Of a DNA stretch of 64,000 nt, positions 45,253 to 54,233 are shown piece after piece. This stretch comes from an uncultured Flavobacteriales bacterium (lineage in GTDB: Bacteria; Bacteroidota; Bacteroidia; Flavobacteriales_D; Crocinitomicaceae): assembly GCA_913054135.1 (NCBI GenBank), contig CAJXJK010000001.1, positions 368,825 to 432,824 of the forward strand, in the 5' to 3' direction. How positions within the stretch are numbered: position 1 is the first letter of the stretch; each line of letters starts with the position of its first letter. The notes below the pieces were generated by a model, which was not told where the DNA came from, did no database searches, and saw only the letters and a list, made by a program, of their open reading frames with translations. Made by a program: the position numbers and the translations under genes.

Positions 45253-47790
45253 GTGAAACTATTGCGTTTTAATATTGTCCTCATTGTAATGCTGTTGGGA
45301 AGTCAAAGCTTTTCTCAAAGTATTCAGGGTTTTGTATTTGACGAGAACAACAATCCCCTACCTTATTCAAGAATTTTTGTAAAAAACTTTACTAATCTCG
45401 GAGCAATCACTGATGAAGAAGGAAAGTACTTTTTTGGATGCCAACAAGGAAGCTATGATGTTATTTATAAATGCATTGGTTTCGAAGACAAAGAGGTGAA
45501 AGTAACTGTGAAAGGTTTAGAGCCAACAGTTCAAAATGTATATCTGGTTCAAAAGGATAATGAACTGGGTACGGTTGAGGTAAAAACCAAGAAGAAGAAT
45601 GTAGGTTGGATGCTGGTTCAAAAAGTAATTGATCACAAAAAAGATTTGATCCAACAATTTGACAGCTATAGTTGTGATGTTTACATAAAAGGAACTGAAT
45701 CATTTGATGTAAAAAAGAAACCGGAGAAGGAGAATAAGAATGATGAAGACGGCAAAGAACCAAATGATAAGTTTCAAAAACAAAAAGACGAAATCAACAA
45801 AAAACTGAACGGTGAAAACAAGTTAAACTTGGTTGAAATCAACATTGAAAAGCACTTTCAGTATCCGAATAAAATAAAAGAGATTAGAACTGGATACGAT
45901 AAGATTGGTAATCCGAAGCAAATCTATTTTCAAACAACCACGGCCGGAGAATTTAATTTTTATAAAAGCCTTGTACGACAAGAAGACGTTCACAAAACAC
46001 CTATCGTCTCACCTCTGCATCCATCCGGAATTCTTTCTTACAAATACAGATTAAGAGACTTAGAAATTGAAGGTCAAGACACTATTTACAAAATAGAAGT
46101 TTCACCTAGAAGTGTGGGTACAACTTCTTTAAAAGGATTTTTGTGGATTAAGAAAAATGATTGGGTAATCACACATCTTGATTTAGCCATGCATAAAGGA
46201 AATTTGAAGATTTATGATGACTTCAGAATTACTCAGCACTTTGTTCAACAGGATACGCTTTGGCTCATGGACAGACAATCGTTTGAATATAAAACAAAGT
46301 ATGGTAAAGAAACTATAAAAGGAATTACCACTGTTGCCTATTCAAATTATAACATCAACAGAGAATATCCTGACAAGTTCTTTAGCAATGAAGTTGGTGT
46401 CACTACTGAAGAAGCGTATGAAAGAGACTCTACCTATTGGGATAAAATAAGACCTGAACCTTTGACAAAAGAAGAGCAAAGAAAGAAGTTTGTGCAAGAC
46501 AGTTTAACAGCCATTTACACCTCTGAAGAATATCTTGATTCAATTGATGATGTCTTTAATAAAATCACAGCACTCAAAGTATTATGGTTTGGAATTGAAG
46601 GAAGAGATCGTCATAAAAAGCAACAATGGTATGTTTCATCATTGGCTGACTTATATGAGCCTGTAGCTGCTGGTGGTATGCGAATAGGACCTGGCTTTGG
46701 TTATTTTAAAAAATGGGATAATGAGCAATGGATTGATGTAAATGGAGATTACACCATTGGTTTCAACAACTGGGATTCTAGAGGAAGAGGAAGAATATAT
46801 CACAGATACAATCCAAAGAAATTTGGAACTTGGTCTATTTGGGGATCTAAAGAGGTTGACCTGATCAATAATTGGAACTCTTGGCTTGGAACTTTGAGTA
46901 GAGCTAATTGGTACCAAAATAATAAAATGGGTGCCTGGCACAGCATTGAAGTCGTGAATGGACTTTTCATTAGTACCGGAGTAAGCTTCGAGCATAGATA
47001 CGCTTTTGACTCAACTTACACTTTTAACACCTACTTTGATCAGTGGCTGCAATCAGAGAATGCTGAACCGATTCAATTTGATGCATACAATGCATTTAGG
47101 AGTAACCTCTCAATTTCTTATACTCCATTTCAAAAGTATATGACTGAACCCAAGAGAAAGGTTATTTTAGGTAGCCGTTGGCCTACGTTTTCACTTTATT
47201 GGGAAAAAGGATACAATGGGCCCTTTGGTTCAGAAGTTGACTTTGATTACATGTCATTTCAGATCGATCAAGAATTTCAAATTGGTACAATGGGTAAATC
47301 ACATTATATCGCCAGAACTGGAAAATTCATTAATCAAGACAGCGTGTTTTACATTGACAAGAAATTCTTTAGAAAGTCAGACAGTGATCCTATTTTCAGA
47401 TTCCTAATGAGTCAGCCATTATACAGTTTTCAGAATTTAGATTCTTCTTATCAAACTCAAGATTTCTATGCTGAATTGCATTATATCCACCACTTTAACG
47501 GCTCGTTGGTGAATAAGATTCCGTTCATGAAGAAGACAGGGATACAAGCCTTGGCCGGAGCAGGAGCGCTATACTTACCCGAACACAATCATTATTTTTA
47601 TTCAGAGCTCTATTTTGGACTTGAGCGGACATTCAAATTCTTGAGAAAACGATTACGATTAGGAACTTATGTCGTATTCTCCTGGGCCAACAATCAGCTC
47701 TCTTTACCTGATGTTGAAAAACCCCAGAACGTCCAATTCAAAATATCATTTGATGTGATGGATGAACGGGATTTGAAGTTTAATTTCTAG
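45253..47790 (+). CDS. DUF5686 outer-membrane protein with carboxypeptidase-regulatory-like N-terminus
   Basis: 845 residues, GTG start, signal peptide 1-21. A CarboxypepD_reg-like domain (about 23-110; 'IQGFVFDENNNPLPYSRIFV', 'GAITDEEGKYFF') is followed by the DUF5686 barrel ('VGWMLVQKVIDHKKDL', 'SYSCDVYIKGTE'), with a charged Lys/Glu-rich insertion at about 155-190. The C-terminus ends in strands typical of an outer-membrane barrel ('NVQFKISFDVMDERDLKFNF'). This family resembles TonB-dependent receptors without the plug; the function is unknown. The next gene follows after 28 bases. Confidence 0.88.
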   Translation: MKLLRFNIVLIVMLLGSQSFSQSIQGFVFDENNNPLPYSRIFVKNFTNLGAITDEEGKYFFGCQQGSYDVIYKCIGFEDKEVKVTVKGLEPTVQNVYLVQKDNELGTVEVKTKKKNVGWMLVQKVIDHKKDLIQQFDSYSCDVYIKGTESFDVKKKPEKENKNDEDGKEPNDKFQKQKDEINKKLNGENKLNLVEINIEKHFQYPNKIKEIRTGYDKIGNPKQIYFQTTTAGEFNFYKSLVRQEDVHKTPIVSPLHPSGILSYKYRLRDLEIEGQDTIYKIEVSPRSVGTTSLKGFLWIKKNDWVITHLDLAMHKGNLKIYDDFRITQHFVQQDTLWLMDRQSFEYKTKYGKETIKGITTVAYSNYNINREYPDKFFSNEVGVTTEEAYERDSTYWDKIRPEPLTKEEQRKKFVQDSLTAIYTSEEYLDSIDDVFNKITALKVLWFGIEGRDRHKKQQWYVSSLADLYEPVAAGGMRIGPGFGYFKKWDNEQWIDVNGDYTIGFNNWDSRGRGRIYHRYNPKKFGTWSIWGSKEVDLINNWNSWLGTLSRANWYQNNKMGAWHSIEVVNGLFISTGVSFEHRYAFDSTYTFNTYFDQWLQSENAEPIQFDAYNAFRSNLSISYTPFQKYMTEPKRKVILGSRWPTFSLYWEKGYNGPFGSEVDFDYMSFQIDQEFQIGTMGKSHYIARTGKFINQDSVFYIDKKFFRKSDSDPIFRFLMSQPLYSFQNLDSSYQTQDFYAELHYIHHFNGSLVNKIPFMKKTGIQALAGAGALYLPEHNHYFYSELYFGLERTFKFLRKRLRLGTYVVFSWANNQLSLPDVEKPQNVQFKISFDVMDERDLKFNF

Positions 47791-47818
47791 AACGCTTTAG
47801 ATTCTGTAACTTGGAAGG

Positions 47819-48646
47819 GTGAAGTCATTGCTACTCATATTTATCTCTTTGTCATCTATTGCTGCCCAAAGCCAAAGCGACACCTTACTAATGTCAGAAA
47901 GACAATTGGATAGCACTTTTCGTGATTCGTCATACTTTAGCGGCGTCATTTTAGTTCGACCTCAAGGTCTTTTAGCTTACGATCTTTTTGAACTATATGA
48001 GCAGTTCACGCCTAGGTTTTATTATTATCATGTAAGGGATAAAAAAATTCTTTTCGTGGATGAGTTTCAATATTTCAATGACTCATCTGAGCAAATCACA
48101 GACATACCTTTTTATTCCAAAATTCACGATCCTGAGAAACCGGGAGATTGGGTAGAAAAAAGATTTAATCTGTCTAGAAAGCTGGAAACCATTACGACTA
48201 CTACAGTTCAAGATGAAATTGCGTTCTCTGCATTTCTACATTATGATAAAAGCGGCAGGTTATTCAGTCAAGGGTCCTATGTTAACGATATGGAACAAGG
48301 AGAATTCCCCACCTATCATTACAATGACAGCATCCTATTCACAGAAATTTGGACCAAAGGATTTTTAACAGGAGTAAAAGATGAGCGCGTCATCTTTGTA
48401 GGTGAGAAGAACAAAGTCATCTCACAAAAAGAGTACTTTGAAATCATCAAATCACAGAAGGGTATTCAATGGAATATATTGGCGATTCCGGCTACCAAGC
48501 TTAAGAATGAACACAACAAAGCTTTCATTATGTATTCTGAGCTTTTAGATTTCATGTCTTTTTATGATAAACATTGGGAAGAAGATAAATATGTAGATAT
48601 TGTCTTGAAACGATATGAGAAGTATTTAATGAAGATGGAAAATTAA
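47819..48646 (+). CDS. Secreted protein with MORN-like repeats, function unknown
   Basis: 275 residues from GTG 47819, the first possible start before the signal peptide 'MKSLLLIFISLSSIAAQSQS'. The central part has MORN/YwqK-like turns ('FLHYDKSGRLFSQGSYVND', 'GEFPTYHYNDSILFTEIW', 'TKGFLTGVKDER'). No catalytic motif is seen. It is 28 bases after the DUF5686 gene, probably in the same transcript. Confidence 0.55.
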   Translation: MKSLLLIFISLSSIAAQSQSDTLLMSERQLDSTFRDSSYFSGVILVRPQGLLAYDLFELYEQFTPRFYYYHVRDKKILFVDEFQYFNDSSEQITDIPFYSKIHDPEKPGDWVEKRFNLSRKLETITTTTVQDEIAFSAFLHYDKSGRLFSQGSYVNDMEQGEFPTYHYNDSILFTEIWTKGFLTGVKDERVIFVGEKNKVISQKEYFEIIKSQKGIQWNILAIPATKLKNEHNKAFIMYSELLDFMSFYDKHWEEDKYVDIVLKRYEKYLMKMEN

Positions 48647-48687
48647 GTTTTATTACTTTTAATTAAATCAAAAGTTGATTACAGCTA

Positions 48688-48858
48688 ATGACGAAAACCT
48701 GCGAAAAATGTAAAACTGAGTTTGAATGCTTGGCAGACGACATTAAAAATTGTCATTGCAATACGGTTCAATTAAAACCTGAAGAGATCTTGATTCTTGG
48801 AGAATTTAAAGATTGTCTTTGCAATAATTGTTTAAAAGCGGCAAAGAAAGAAGACTAA
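48688..48858 (+). CDS. Cysteine-rich CWC-type small protein
   Basis: 56 residues, ATG 48688 to TAA 48858. Eight cysteines are arranged CEKC, FEC, NCHC and CLCNNC ('MTKTCEKCKTEFEC', 'IKNCHCNTVQL', 'FKDCLCNNCLK'), matching the 'CPxCxxxFxC...xCWC...CLCxxC' layout of the small CWC family; here the W is H. A zinc-binding or metal-binding role is likely by composition. It ends one base before the start of the next gene, so it is the first member of a small operon. Confidence 0.75.
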   Translation: MTKTCEKCKTEFECLADDIKNCHCNTVQLKPEEILILGEFKDCLCNNCLKAAKKED

Positions 48859-48859
48859 T

Positions 48860-49468
48860 ATGAAGATCACAAAAGTATTCTTGAACGCCGCCATCATATT
48901 TACCATCATTGGTGTGGTTTCTCAATTATCCTATTTTCTAGCAATGTCTTTGGATTCATTGATTAATATTGACAAAGAAACTTTGAAATTAATCTTGCTG
49001 ATTCTGCCCTTTGCTTTTGGTATTTCAAGTATTTGTCTTTTGCATTATCTCAATGAAAAAAAATATTGGTTCTCTCTGGTGACTTGGATTCTGACCAGTA
49101 TAGCCTTTTTAGTTTTTTCGATCTTATTATACCAAGCCGAGATTGACCGATCCTTTATTACTTGGACTGGGATCACCTTCATCATTTACCTTTTTCTCTT
49201 AGCGATACATTGCTTTGCTTTGATATTTTCAAAATCTAAAGAAAGAAAATTCTTAAGATTATATGGGATTGTTTGCGGCGCTTTTTTGGCAATTTTAGTT
49301 CTTGCCTTATTTGTGAAACTGGGTAATAGAATAGAAAGACAACTGGTATATTACGCAATACTTCTCTGCCATGTATCAGGATTTATAGTGGTCTTGAATT
49401 ACTACTTTGAGATGCACCCCGAGAAAGAAGAAGAAATCGTGAATGATGATATTATTGATGCAAAATAA
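48860..49468 (+). CDS. Multi-pass membrane protein, copy A of a tandem pair
   Basis: 202 residues with about six predicted membrane helices ('FLNAAIIFTIIGVVSQLSYF', 'LILLILPFAFGISSICLL', 'LVTWILTSIAFLVFSILL', 'FAGVFL'-like later helices). The tail 'EEEIVNDDIIDAK' is acidic. The next gene is a diverged duplicate: 'FLN.AII', 'YQAE', 'L..YGI' and 'VLNY......P.......D.I.DA' are shared in order. No family is recognised. It begins one base after the CWC gene stop. Confidence 0.65.
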   Translation: MKITKVFLNAAIIFTIIGVVSQLSYFLAMSLDSLINIDKETLKLILLILPFAFGISSICLLHYLNEKKYWFSLVTWILTSIAFLVFSILLYQAEIDRSFITWTGITFIIYLFLLAIHCFALIFSKSKERKFLRLYGIVCGAFLAILVLALFVKLGNRIERQLVYYAILLCHVSGFIVVLNYYFEMHPEKEEEIVNDDIIDAK

Positions 49469-50090
49469 TGAGACGGAAAAACAGCTTAGTCATAGATTTT
49501 TGAATGTTGCGATTATCGCGATAATCATCAACATCTGCACCAATTTCCTTCACTCATTAATGGCATTTGACCCTAATCTCTTTAACCTAGGCTTAGAAGA
49601 AAGAAGCTTGATTATCATCATAACTTCTGTAATCACTTTCCCTCTTTCAATCATCTTTATTATCTACCTCAAAAGAAGGCGATTTCACTTTCCTCTGGTT
49701 ATGATGATTGTGTGTTTTATCTGTGGGCCGATATTAACCTACCTCACTTACCAGGCCGAATTTCATGGTAATTACATCTTTGAGGCTGGAACCTTTTATC
49801 TTATATACTGCCTTGTAATTATGCTTTCAGGAATATCATTTATTGTAAGTTCCGTAAGAAAAAGAGTATATCTCAAATTTTATGGCATAATGATGATTGT
49901 GTTTACTTTGTGTTCTTTTGCAGGTGTGTTTTTACTACTTTTTTCTCGAAATATGTATGGCGCCGAATTAATCAAGTACGCAGGACTACTTGGTTCTATT
50001 GACGCCATTCTTCTTGTTCTAAACTACCACTCTGAAAAATTCCCAGATGAAAATCTGAAATTAAATGACGAAATTGTGGATGCAGATTAA
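49458..50090 (+). CDS. Multi-pass membrane protein, copy B of a tandem pair
   Basis: 210 residues from ATG 49458; ATGs at 49443 and 49446 are possible but lie within the upstream gene and add a short hydrophobic string. About six membrane helices ('FLNVAIIAIIINICTNFL', 'SLIIIITSVITFPLSIIFII', 'FPLVMMIVCFICGPILTYL'). The acidic tail 'KLNDEIVDAD' parallels copy A. The start overlaps the end of copy A by 11 bases, so translation is coupled. The function is unknown. Confidence 0.65.
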   Translation: MQNNETEKQLSHRFLNVAIIAIIINICTNFLHSLMAFDPNLFNLGLEERSLIIIITSVITFPLSIIFIIYLKRRRFHFPLVMMIVCFICGPILTYLTYQAEFHGNYIFEAGTFYLIYCLVIMLSGISFIVSSVRKRVYLKFYGIMMIVFTLCSFAGVFLLLFSRNMYGAELIKYAGLLGSIDAILLVLNYHSEKFPDENLKLNDEIVDAD

Positions 50091-50096
50091 ATCAAA

Positions 50097-50549
50097 ATGG
50101 AAAAAATAGTATCTAAACCTTCTTATAAGTTTTTCTTCTCAATAGCCTTAGTTATGTTCTTAGGTACTGCACCTTTGTTTCTTTCTGGTGAAGTTGCGCC
50201 ACTCTGGGTTTCATGTATCATGTGGGGTATTGGAATCGCACTGCTGTTTGCCATTAAAACGACTATTTACTCTGCAGATGAAATAAGAACTAAATTCATT
50301 TCTGGCCGAAAACCGATCGTTTTAAAGAAGGAAGAGATCGATACTATTATTGAGAAAGTAGAAGGTGAAGTGACTGCTCAAAGAATTGGGCTAATGAAAA
50401 AAGACAAGGTCATACATATTATAGGTAAAGATCCTAAACGTGTTCACTTTGTAAACGAACGATTTGATAATCAATATCACCAAATTAGAAACCTACTGAA
50501 AAAACATTATGTTGAATGTTGGGAAAGAGGTGCTGGTGAGGTAATGTGA
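50097..50549 (+). CDS. Two-helix membrane protein with cytoplasmic domain
   Basis: 150 residues with two membrane helices near the N-terminus ('FFFSIALVMFLGTAPLFL' and 'LWVSCIMWGIGIALLFAI'). A soluble domain of about 90 residues follows ('YSADEIRTKFISGRKPIVL', 'VIHIIGKDPKRVHFVNERF'), resembling the small PH-like domains of membrane-associated bacterial proteins. No family is certain. It starts 6 bases after membrane copy B and ends the run; it converges with the next gene. Confidence 0.6.
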   Translation: MEKIVSKPSYKFFFSIALVMFLGTAPLFLSGEVAPLWVSCIMWGIGIALLFAIKTTIYSADEIRTKFISGRKPIVLKKEEIDTIIEKVEGEVTAQRIGLMKKDKVIHIIGKDPKRVHFVNERFDNQYHQIRNLLKKHYVECWERGAGEVM

Positions 50550-50551
50550 TT

Positions 50552-52168
50552 CTACTCAAAATAAGTGAAATCTATTTCACTGTGAATCTCCTTGCCTCTA
50601 TAGATAGCTCGTTTAGAGATTTCACCATTTTCATAAGTATACCTCACTTCTTCTGAAGCTTTCTTTGATTTCCCTTCAAAGTCAAGTTCTTTCAACAAGA
50701 TTCCTTTCGCATAAACAAATTGAGAAACTGTTTGCTCGGCCACTTTTCCGTTCGGAACCTCTATAGTTTTTGCCAAAAATCCATTGTCGTCATATTCATA
50801 AGTCACTTCAGTTTTATCTTCAAATTCAACTATATCAGACTTAATAACTTTGGCGCTTTTTGAATCATAAGTGTACTTTTCAGTCAGGATAGATTTACCT
50901 TTTTCAATTTCTTCTTTTGAAGCTAATTTTCGGTCTTTGCCATAAGCGTAAATGATTTTATCATTCATATCTCCATTGCTTCCGTACGAGCTTTCTTCTG
51001 AAGCTTTACCTTCATCATTGTATCTAACTAAGGTGTATGCATTGCCCGACTTCTCATTGTTAAGATGATTGATTCGTATTAATCTTCCACCTTCATATTC
51101 ATATTCATCCAATTGAAAAACATCAGGTCCATTTCTTCTCACTACCCATTCTAACTCACCTTGATTATTGTTAATTCTCACGTGAGTTTCTTGAAATACC
51201 TTCACTCTTTTTCCATCTCTCGTTTCATAATTATAACTTTCATCCATCTCCATTGGAGGATGATTATAATCTGTTTTCTCAAAATATTCAATATGTCTTT
51301 TTAAGTGAGCTCCTTGTGATTCTCTTGCTCCTGATTTCTTAAATTCCTTACGTTCAATCCAGTTACCAAACTCATCATATTTGTATTCAAAATTGATGAC
51401 CTTCTTGATAGAAGATCCAGTTTTTGTCAATGTTTCGGTTAAAATATGTCCGTATTGATCATAAGTGAAATCAACAGTTTTTGCAATTGATTTTCCATCC
51501 TGATATTTGGTATGAACATCTTGTAATAACTTACCGTCACTATCCATTTTGGTCATCCATTTTTCTGAGATTTTATCATTCTGATCAAATCTTGAAATTG
51601 TTTCAGAATCAGAAGTGTGCTCGTACTTGTATGATACAATTTGATCTTCTTTCTCATCTTCAAAACCTGTTTTGGATTTTAGAACATTGCCTTCGTATGT
51701 GAATTTAAATGACGACTCCACAATCATTTTATCTGAAGATTCGTGGTAAAATTCAACCACATGCGAAATCATATTCGCAGACTTATCATAAGTCATGGTC
51801 TTCTGTTCAAGTACTTTCCCTTTTGAATTGACGTTCTTTTCAGAAATTAAATTTCCGCTCTCATCATATGTCATTCTGTAATCACCACATTCTTCTTTTT
51901 TGTGAAAAATTCTTCGATCTCTAGTCAGCTTTTTATCGGCATTGTAAGAGAAAAATTGTTCGTCAAGTTCTTCTCCTTCATAGAAGTCTGCCTCATAAAG
52001 CAACCTGTTGTCTTCACTAAACAACATCACCTTTTTTGAGTTCAAATCTAGATTACCCATGTGGTCATGTATCGACTCAAAAATATATCGTATTGGTTTA
52101 CTCGTATGATTTTGTGCAAGCAGATTAACAGAAGAAATTAATCCAAAAAGAAATATTAAGCTTTTCAT
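50552..52168 (-). CDS. Secreted RHS/YD-like repeat protein
   Basis: 538 residues from ATG 52168; the frame from 52198 adds 10 residues before the signal peptide 'MKSLIFLFGLISSVNLLAQ'. The rest is a string of short beta-hairpin repeats of the type 'YDESGNLISEK', 'YDQYGHILTET', 'YDEFGNWIERK' and 'YNDEGKASEES', as in YD/RHS proteins. It has no RHS core or toxin tip and no T9SS sorting domain. It probably forms a beta-rich periplasmic or surface protein; the function is unknown. Confidence 0.7.
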   Translation of the reverse strand: MKSLIFLFGLISSVNLLAQNHTSKPIRYIFESIHDHMGNLDLNSKKVMLFSEDNRLLYEADFYEGEELDEQFFSYNADKKLTRDRRIFHKKEECGDYRMTYDESGNLISEKNVNSKGKVLEQKTMTYDKSANMISHVVEFYHESSDKMIVESSFKFTYEGNVLKSKTGFEDEKEDQIVSYKYEHTSDSETISRFDQNDKISEKWMTKMDSDGKLLQDVHTKYQDGKSIAKTVDFTYDQYGHILTETLTKTGSSIKKVINFEYKYDEFGNWIERKEFKKSGARESQGAHLKRHIEYFEKTDYNHPPMEMDESYNYETRDGKRVKVFQETHVRINNNQGELEWVVRRNGPDVFQLDEYEYEGGRLIRINHLNNEKSGNAYTLVRYNDEGKASEESSYGSNGDMNDKIIYAYGKDRKLASKEEIEKGKSILTEKYTYDSKSAKVIKSDIVEFEDKTEVTYEYDDNGFLAKTIEVPNGKVAEQTVSQFVYAKGILLKELDFEGKSKKASEEVRYTYENGEISKRAIYRGKEIHSEIDFTYFE

Positions 52169-52234
52169 AAAGGGTGTTTTGTTATTGAAAAATAGCAATT
52201 TTTTTCACACCATCCCTGAGCTAGACTTTCTGAT

Positions 52235-53194
52235 TTAGTTCTTTTGAACTTTGATCGACCCTTTTGATGTAGTTAGAATATACATTCCGCTCTCAAGAAA
52301 GGAGATATCTATGATTTCATTTTTATAGGCCGTTCTCTCCAAAACTTTTCGCCCGCTCATATCATGCATTTGATATATGCCTGAATAACCGACTATATTG
52401 ATACCTTCTTGAGAAGGATTCGGGTAAACTTTTATTGACGATTGCTCTTTTTGGAGACCTGCCGAAACATTGTTTTCATTTATCACTGCGACTCCATCCA
52501 AATCAAATCCACCAGATTCAAAAGCTGAAGGATAAGGTTCGTTGATAATAGTACCCAGAGCGTCAAATGAACCGTAGCTGAGATCAATAGACCCAACCAC
52601 ATCAACGATTTTGACATAATTAATGCTGTCCAAATTCACTCCCAATGAGTCTGAAATATCTTCTAAATCAAAAGGTGTTCCGTAGCCTTGAATGTATTTC
52701 CCTGCCAAGTTGTGAGTCCACTCAGCCAAGGTAGTTCCGAAGGTTCCTGTTTGGCTGGTTGTTTGGATAGATGACTCTGAAGGGATGCGTATAAAATTGA
52801 GCCCATCAGTGCTCACCTCAACATGAGCAAATTCTAAATAATCATGACTAAAACTATTCTCAAAGATTGCGAAATCAGGCCCTGAATCATTTTTTATTGG
52901 ATACTGAAACCCTAATACAATTTCGCCCGCATCACCCAATGAAACAACTTCAGTACTTGTGCCTTCAGCATAACCTAAGGCCGCGGTTGAATCTCCATAT
53001 GAAGCAAGAGGACCGCCAATCGCGACATCTTCAAAACCTCTGGAGAAAGTGTTCACTTTGGTTGCCCAATTTACAATTGCTGATGAATCTTTATGAATAG
53101 CTGTTGTACCCGACACATTAGCTGCTGGAGCAAATTGAGACAGACCAAAAATTGGTAAGAACAAAGCACTGAATATGAGTATATTTTTAATCAT
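52235..53194 (-). CDS. T9SS type A surface protein of the B12 operon
   Basis: 319 residues from the ATG of 'MIKNILIFSALFLPIFGLSQ'; a start 21 bases further up would overlap the upstream gene more. After the signal peptide comes a beta-sandwich-like domain ('VNTFSRGFEDVAIGGPLASY', 'EVVSLGDAGEIVLGFQYPI', 'GPDFAIFENSFSHDYLEFAH', 'VEVSTDGLNFIRIP'). This resembles a 'cell surface protein' type often found beside YncE-like and TonB-receptor genes. A type A sorting domain ends it ('IKVYPNPSQEGINIVG', 'FLESGMYILTTSKG'). It is last in the riboswitch-controlled operon, so a role in binding or capturing cobalamin at the surface is a fair inference. Confidence 0.83.
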   Translation of the reverse strand: MIKNILIFSALFLPIFGLSQFAPAANVSGTTAIHKDSSAIVNWATKVNTFSRGFEDVAIGGPLASYGDSTAALGYAEGTSTEVVSLGDAGEIVLGFQYPIKNDSGPDFAIFENSFSHDYLEFAHVEVSTDGLNFIRIPSESSIQTTSQTGTFGTTLAEWTHNLAGKYIQGYGTPFDLEDISDSLGVNLDSINYVKIVDVVGSIDLSYGSFDALGTIINEPYPSAFESGGFDLDGVAVINENNVSAGLQKEQSSIKVYPNPSQEGINIVGYSGIYQMHDMSGRKVLERTAYKNEIIDISFLESGMYILTTSKGSIKVQKN

Positions 53195-54233
53195 TGAATA
53201 CAAAATCTTTAGCATTTAATCCTGATGTAAATTGATATTGATAAGTACCTGACAATCCATATACATTAACGGTAGATGAGTTCACATAGTTATTGGCATC
53301 AACTAGATAGATCTCATTTTGGTGGACCCTTATCTTGTATGGCGTATTATAATCAGCACAGTCAATTATTTGATTGTTTTCAAAGGTGTTATCCACAGTA
53401 TTGTATCGGTAAACCCCATTAAGTGTGGCATCAATGTAATAGAGCCATCCACCTTGGTAATCCCAAGATGAAATGTCTTTTGGAAATTCATAAAGAACGG
53501 TATCAGCTTCGACATCAATTCTCAACATAGCTGGAGCAACACCCGCATAATCACCTCTTGAGTTTAAGTAAACATCATTGTTTTCTCCGGCAATCGCATC
53601 AATGCAGTTCACTCTTGTTGTTATGACCGTTGAAATCATATCAGTATTCGCGTCAATCACAGTTAGGGTACTATCGTAAACCGGAGCATTCAATCCTCCT
53701 GAATTACTGACGTAAATTTTGTCGTTTATTATTGCCAAACCATCTGGGTTTTGCCCTACTTCAATCACATTGAGCTCTTGCAAACTTGATTTCTCATGAA
53801 TACTAACAGTTCCGTCATAATTGCAGCTATAAATTTTATAGGCTGTCACCTCTACTCTTCTTGGCTGTCTAGCCACCTCTCCATCAAACTGCGGAATTTG
53901 AGCAACCGTTTTTAAGTTGCTAGCACTTATAATTTCTAACTGAGATGAGACATCAACCGCTACTACAAAAAAGGTGTTTCCATTAAGTTCAAATGAAACT
54001 AAATCATTCGCAGTGTCACCCAACCCTCTGCTGTTAGCTGCCAAAAATTGCTGCTTTAAAACCGACTGGTCATCCTTTGAATAAAAAGAGATAGATGCAT
54101 TGTTTTGCTGATACAAACCTTCATTCAAAACCAAAATTCCGTTAGTATAAACTTCAGGAGATGGCTCAATCGGTTCGTCTTTTTTGCAAGAGACAAGCAA
54201 GAAAATTGCCAATAAGTAGATTAATTTTTTCAT
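53187..54233 (-). CDS. YncE/DUF5074-like beta-propeller lipoprotein (BtuG-like)
   Basis: 348 residues. The N-terminus 'MKKLIYLLAIFLLVSCKKDE' contains a lipobox with Cys16. The body has repeats of a seven-bladed propeller type ('NGILVLNEGLYQQNNASISF', 'GEVARQPRRVEVTAYKIYSC', 'VGQNPDGLAIINDKIYVSNS'). In gut Bacteroides, lipoprotein propellers of this kind (BtuG) sit on BtuB and bind B12 with very high affinity; the gene order here (riboswitch, receptor, propeller) supports the same role. It overlaps the receptor gene by 4 bases and the next gene by 8. Confidence 0.8.
   Translation of the reverse strand: MKKLIYLLAIFLLVSCKKDEPIEPSPEVYTNGILVLNEGLYQQNNASISFYSKDDQSVLKQQFLAANSRGLGDTANDLVSFELNGNTFFVVAVDVSSQLEIISASNLKTVAQIPQFDGEVARQPRRVEVTAYKIYSCNYDGTVSIHEKSSLQELNVIEVGQNPDGLAIINDKIYVSNSGGLNAPVYDSTLTVIDANTDMISTVITTRVNCIDAIAGENNDVYLNSRGDYAGVAPAMLRIDVEADTVLYEFPKDISSWDYQGGWLYYIDATLNGVYRYNTVDNTFENNQIIDCADYNTPYKIRVHQNEIYLVDANNYVNSSTVNVYGLSGTYQYQFTSGLNAKDFVFND

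Noticed and set aside
45461..45763. 100-codon minus-strand frame
   Set aside because: Antisense to the DUF5686 gene, whose domains are clear.
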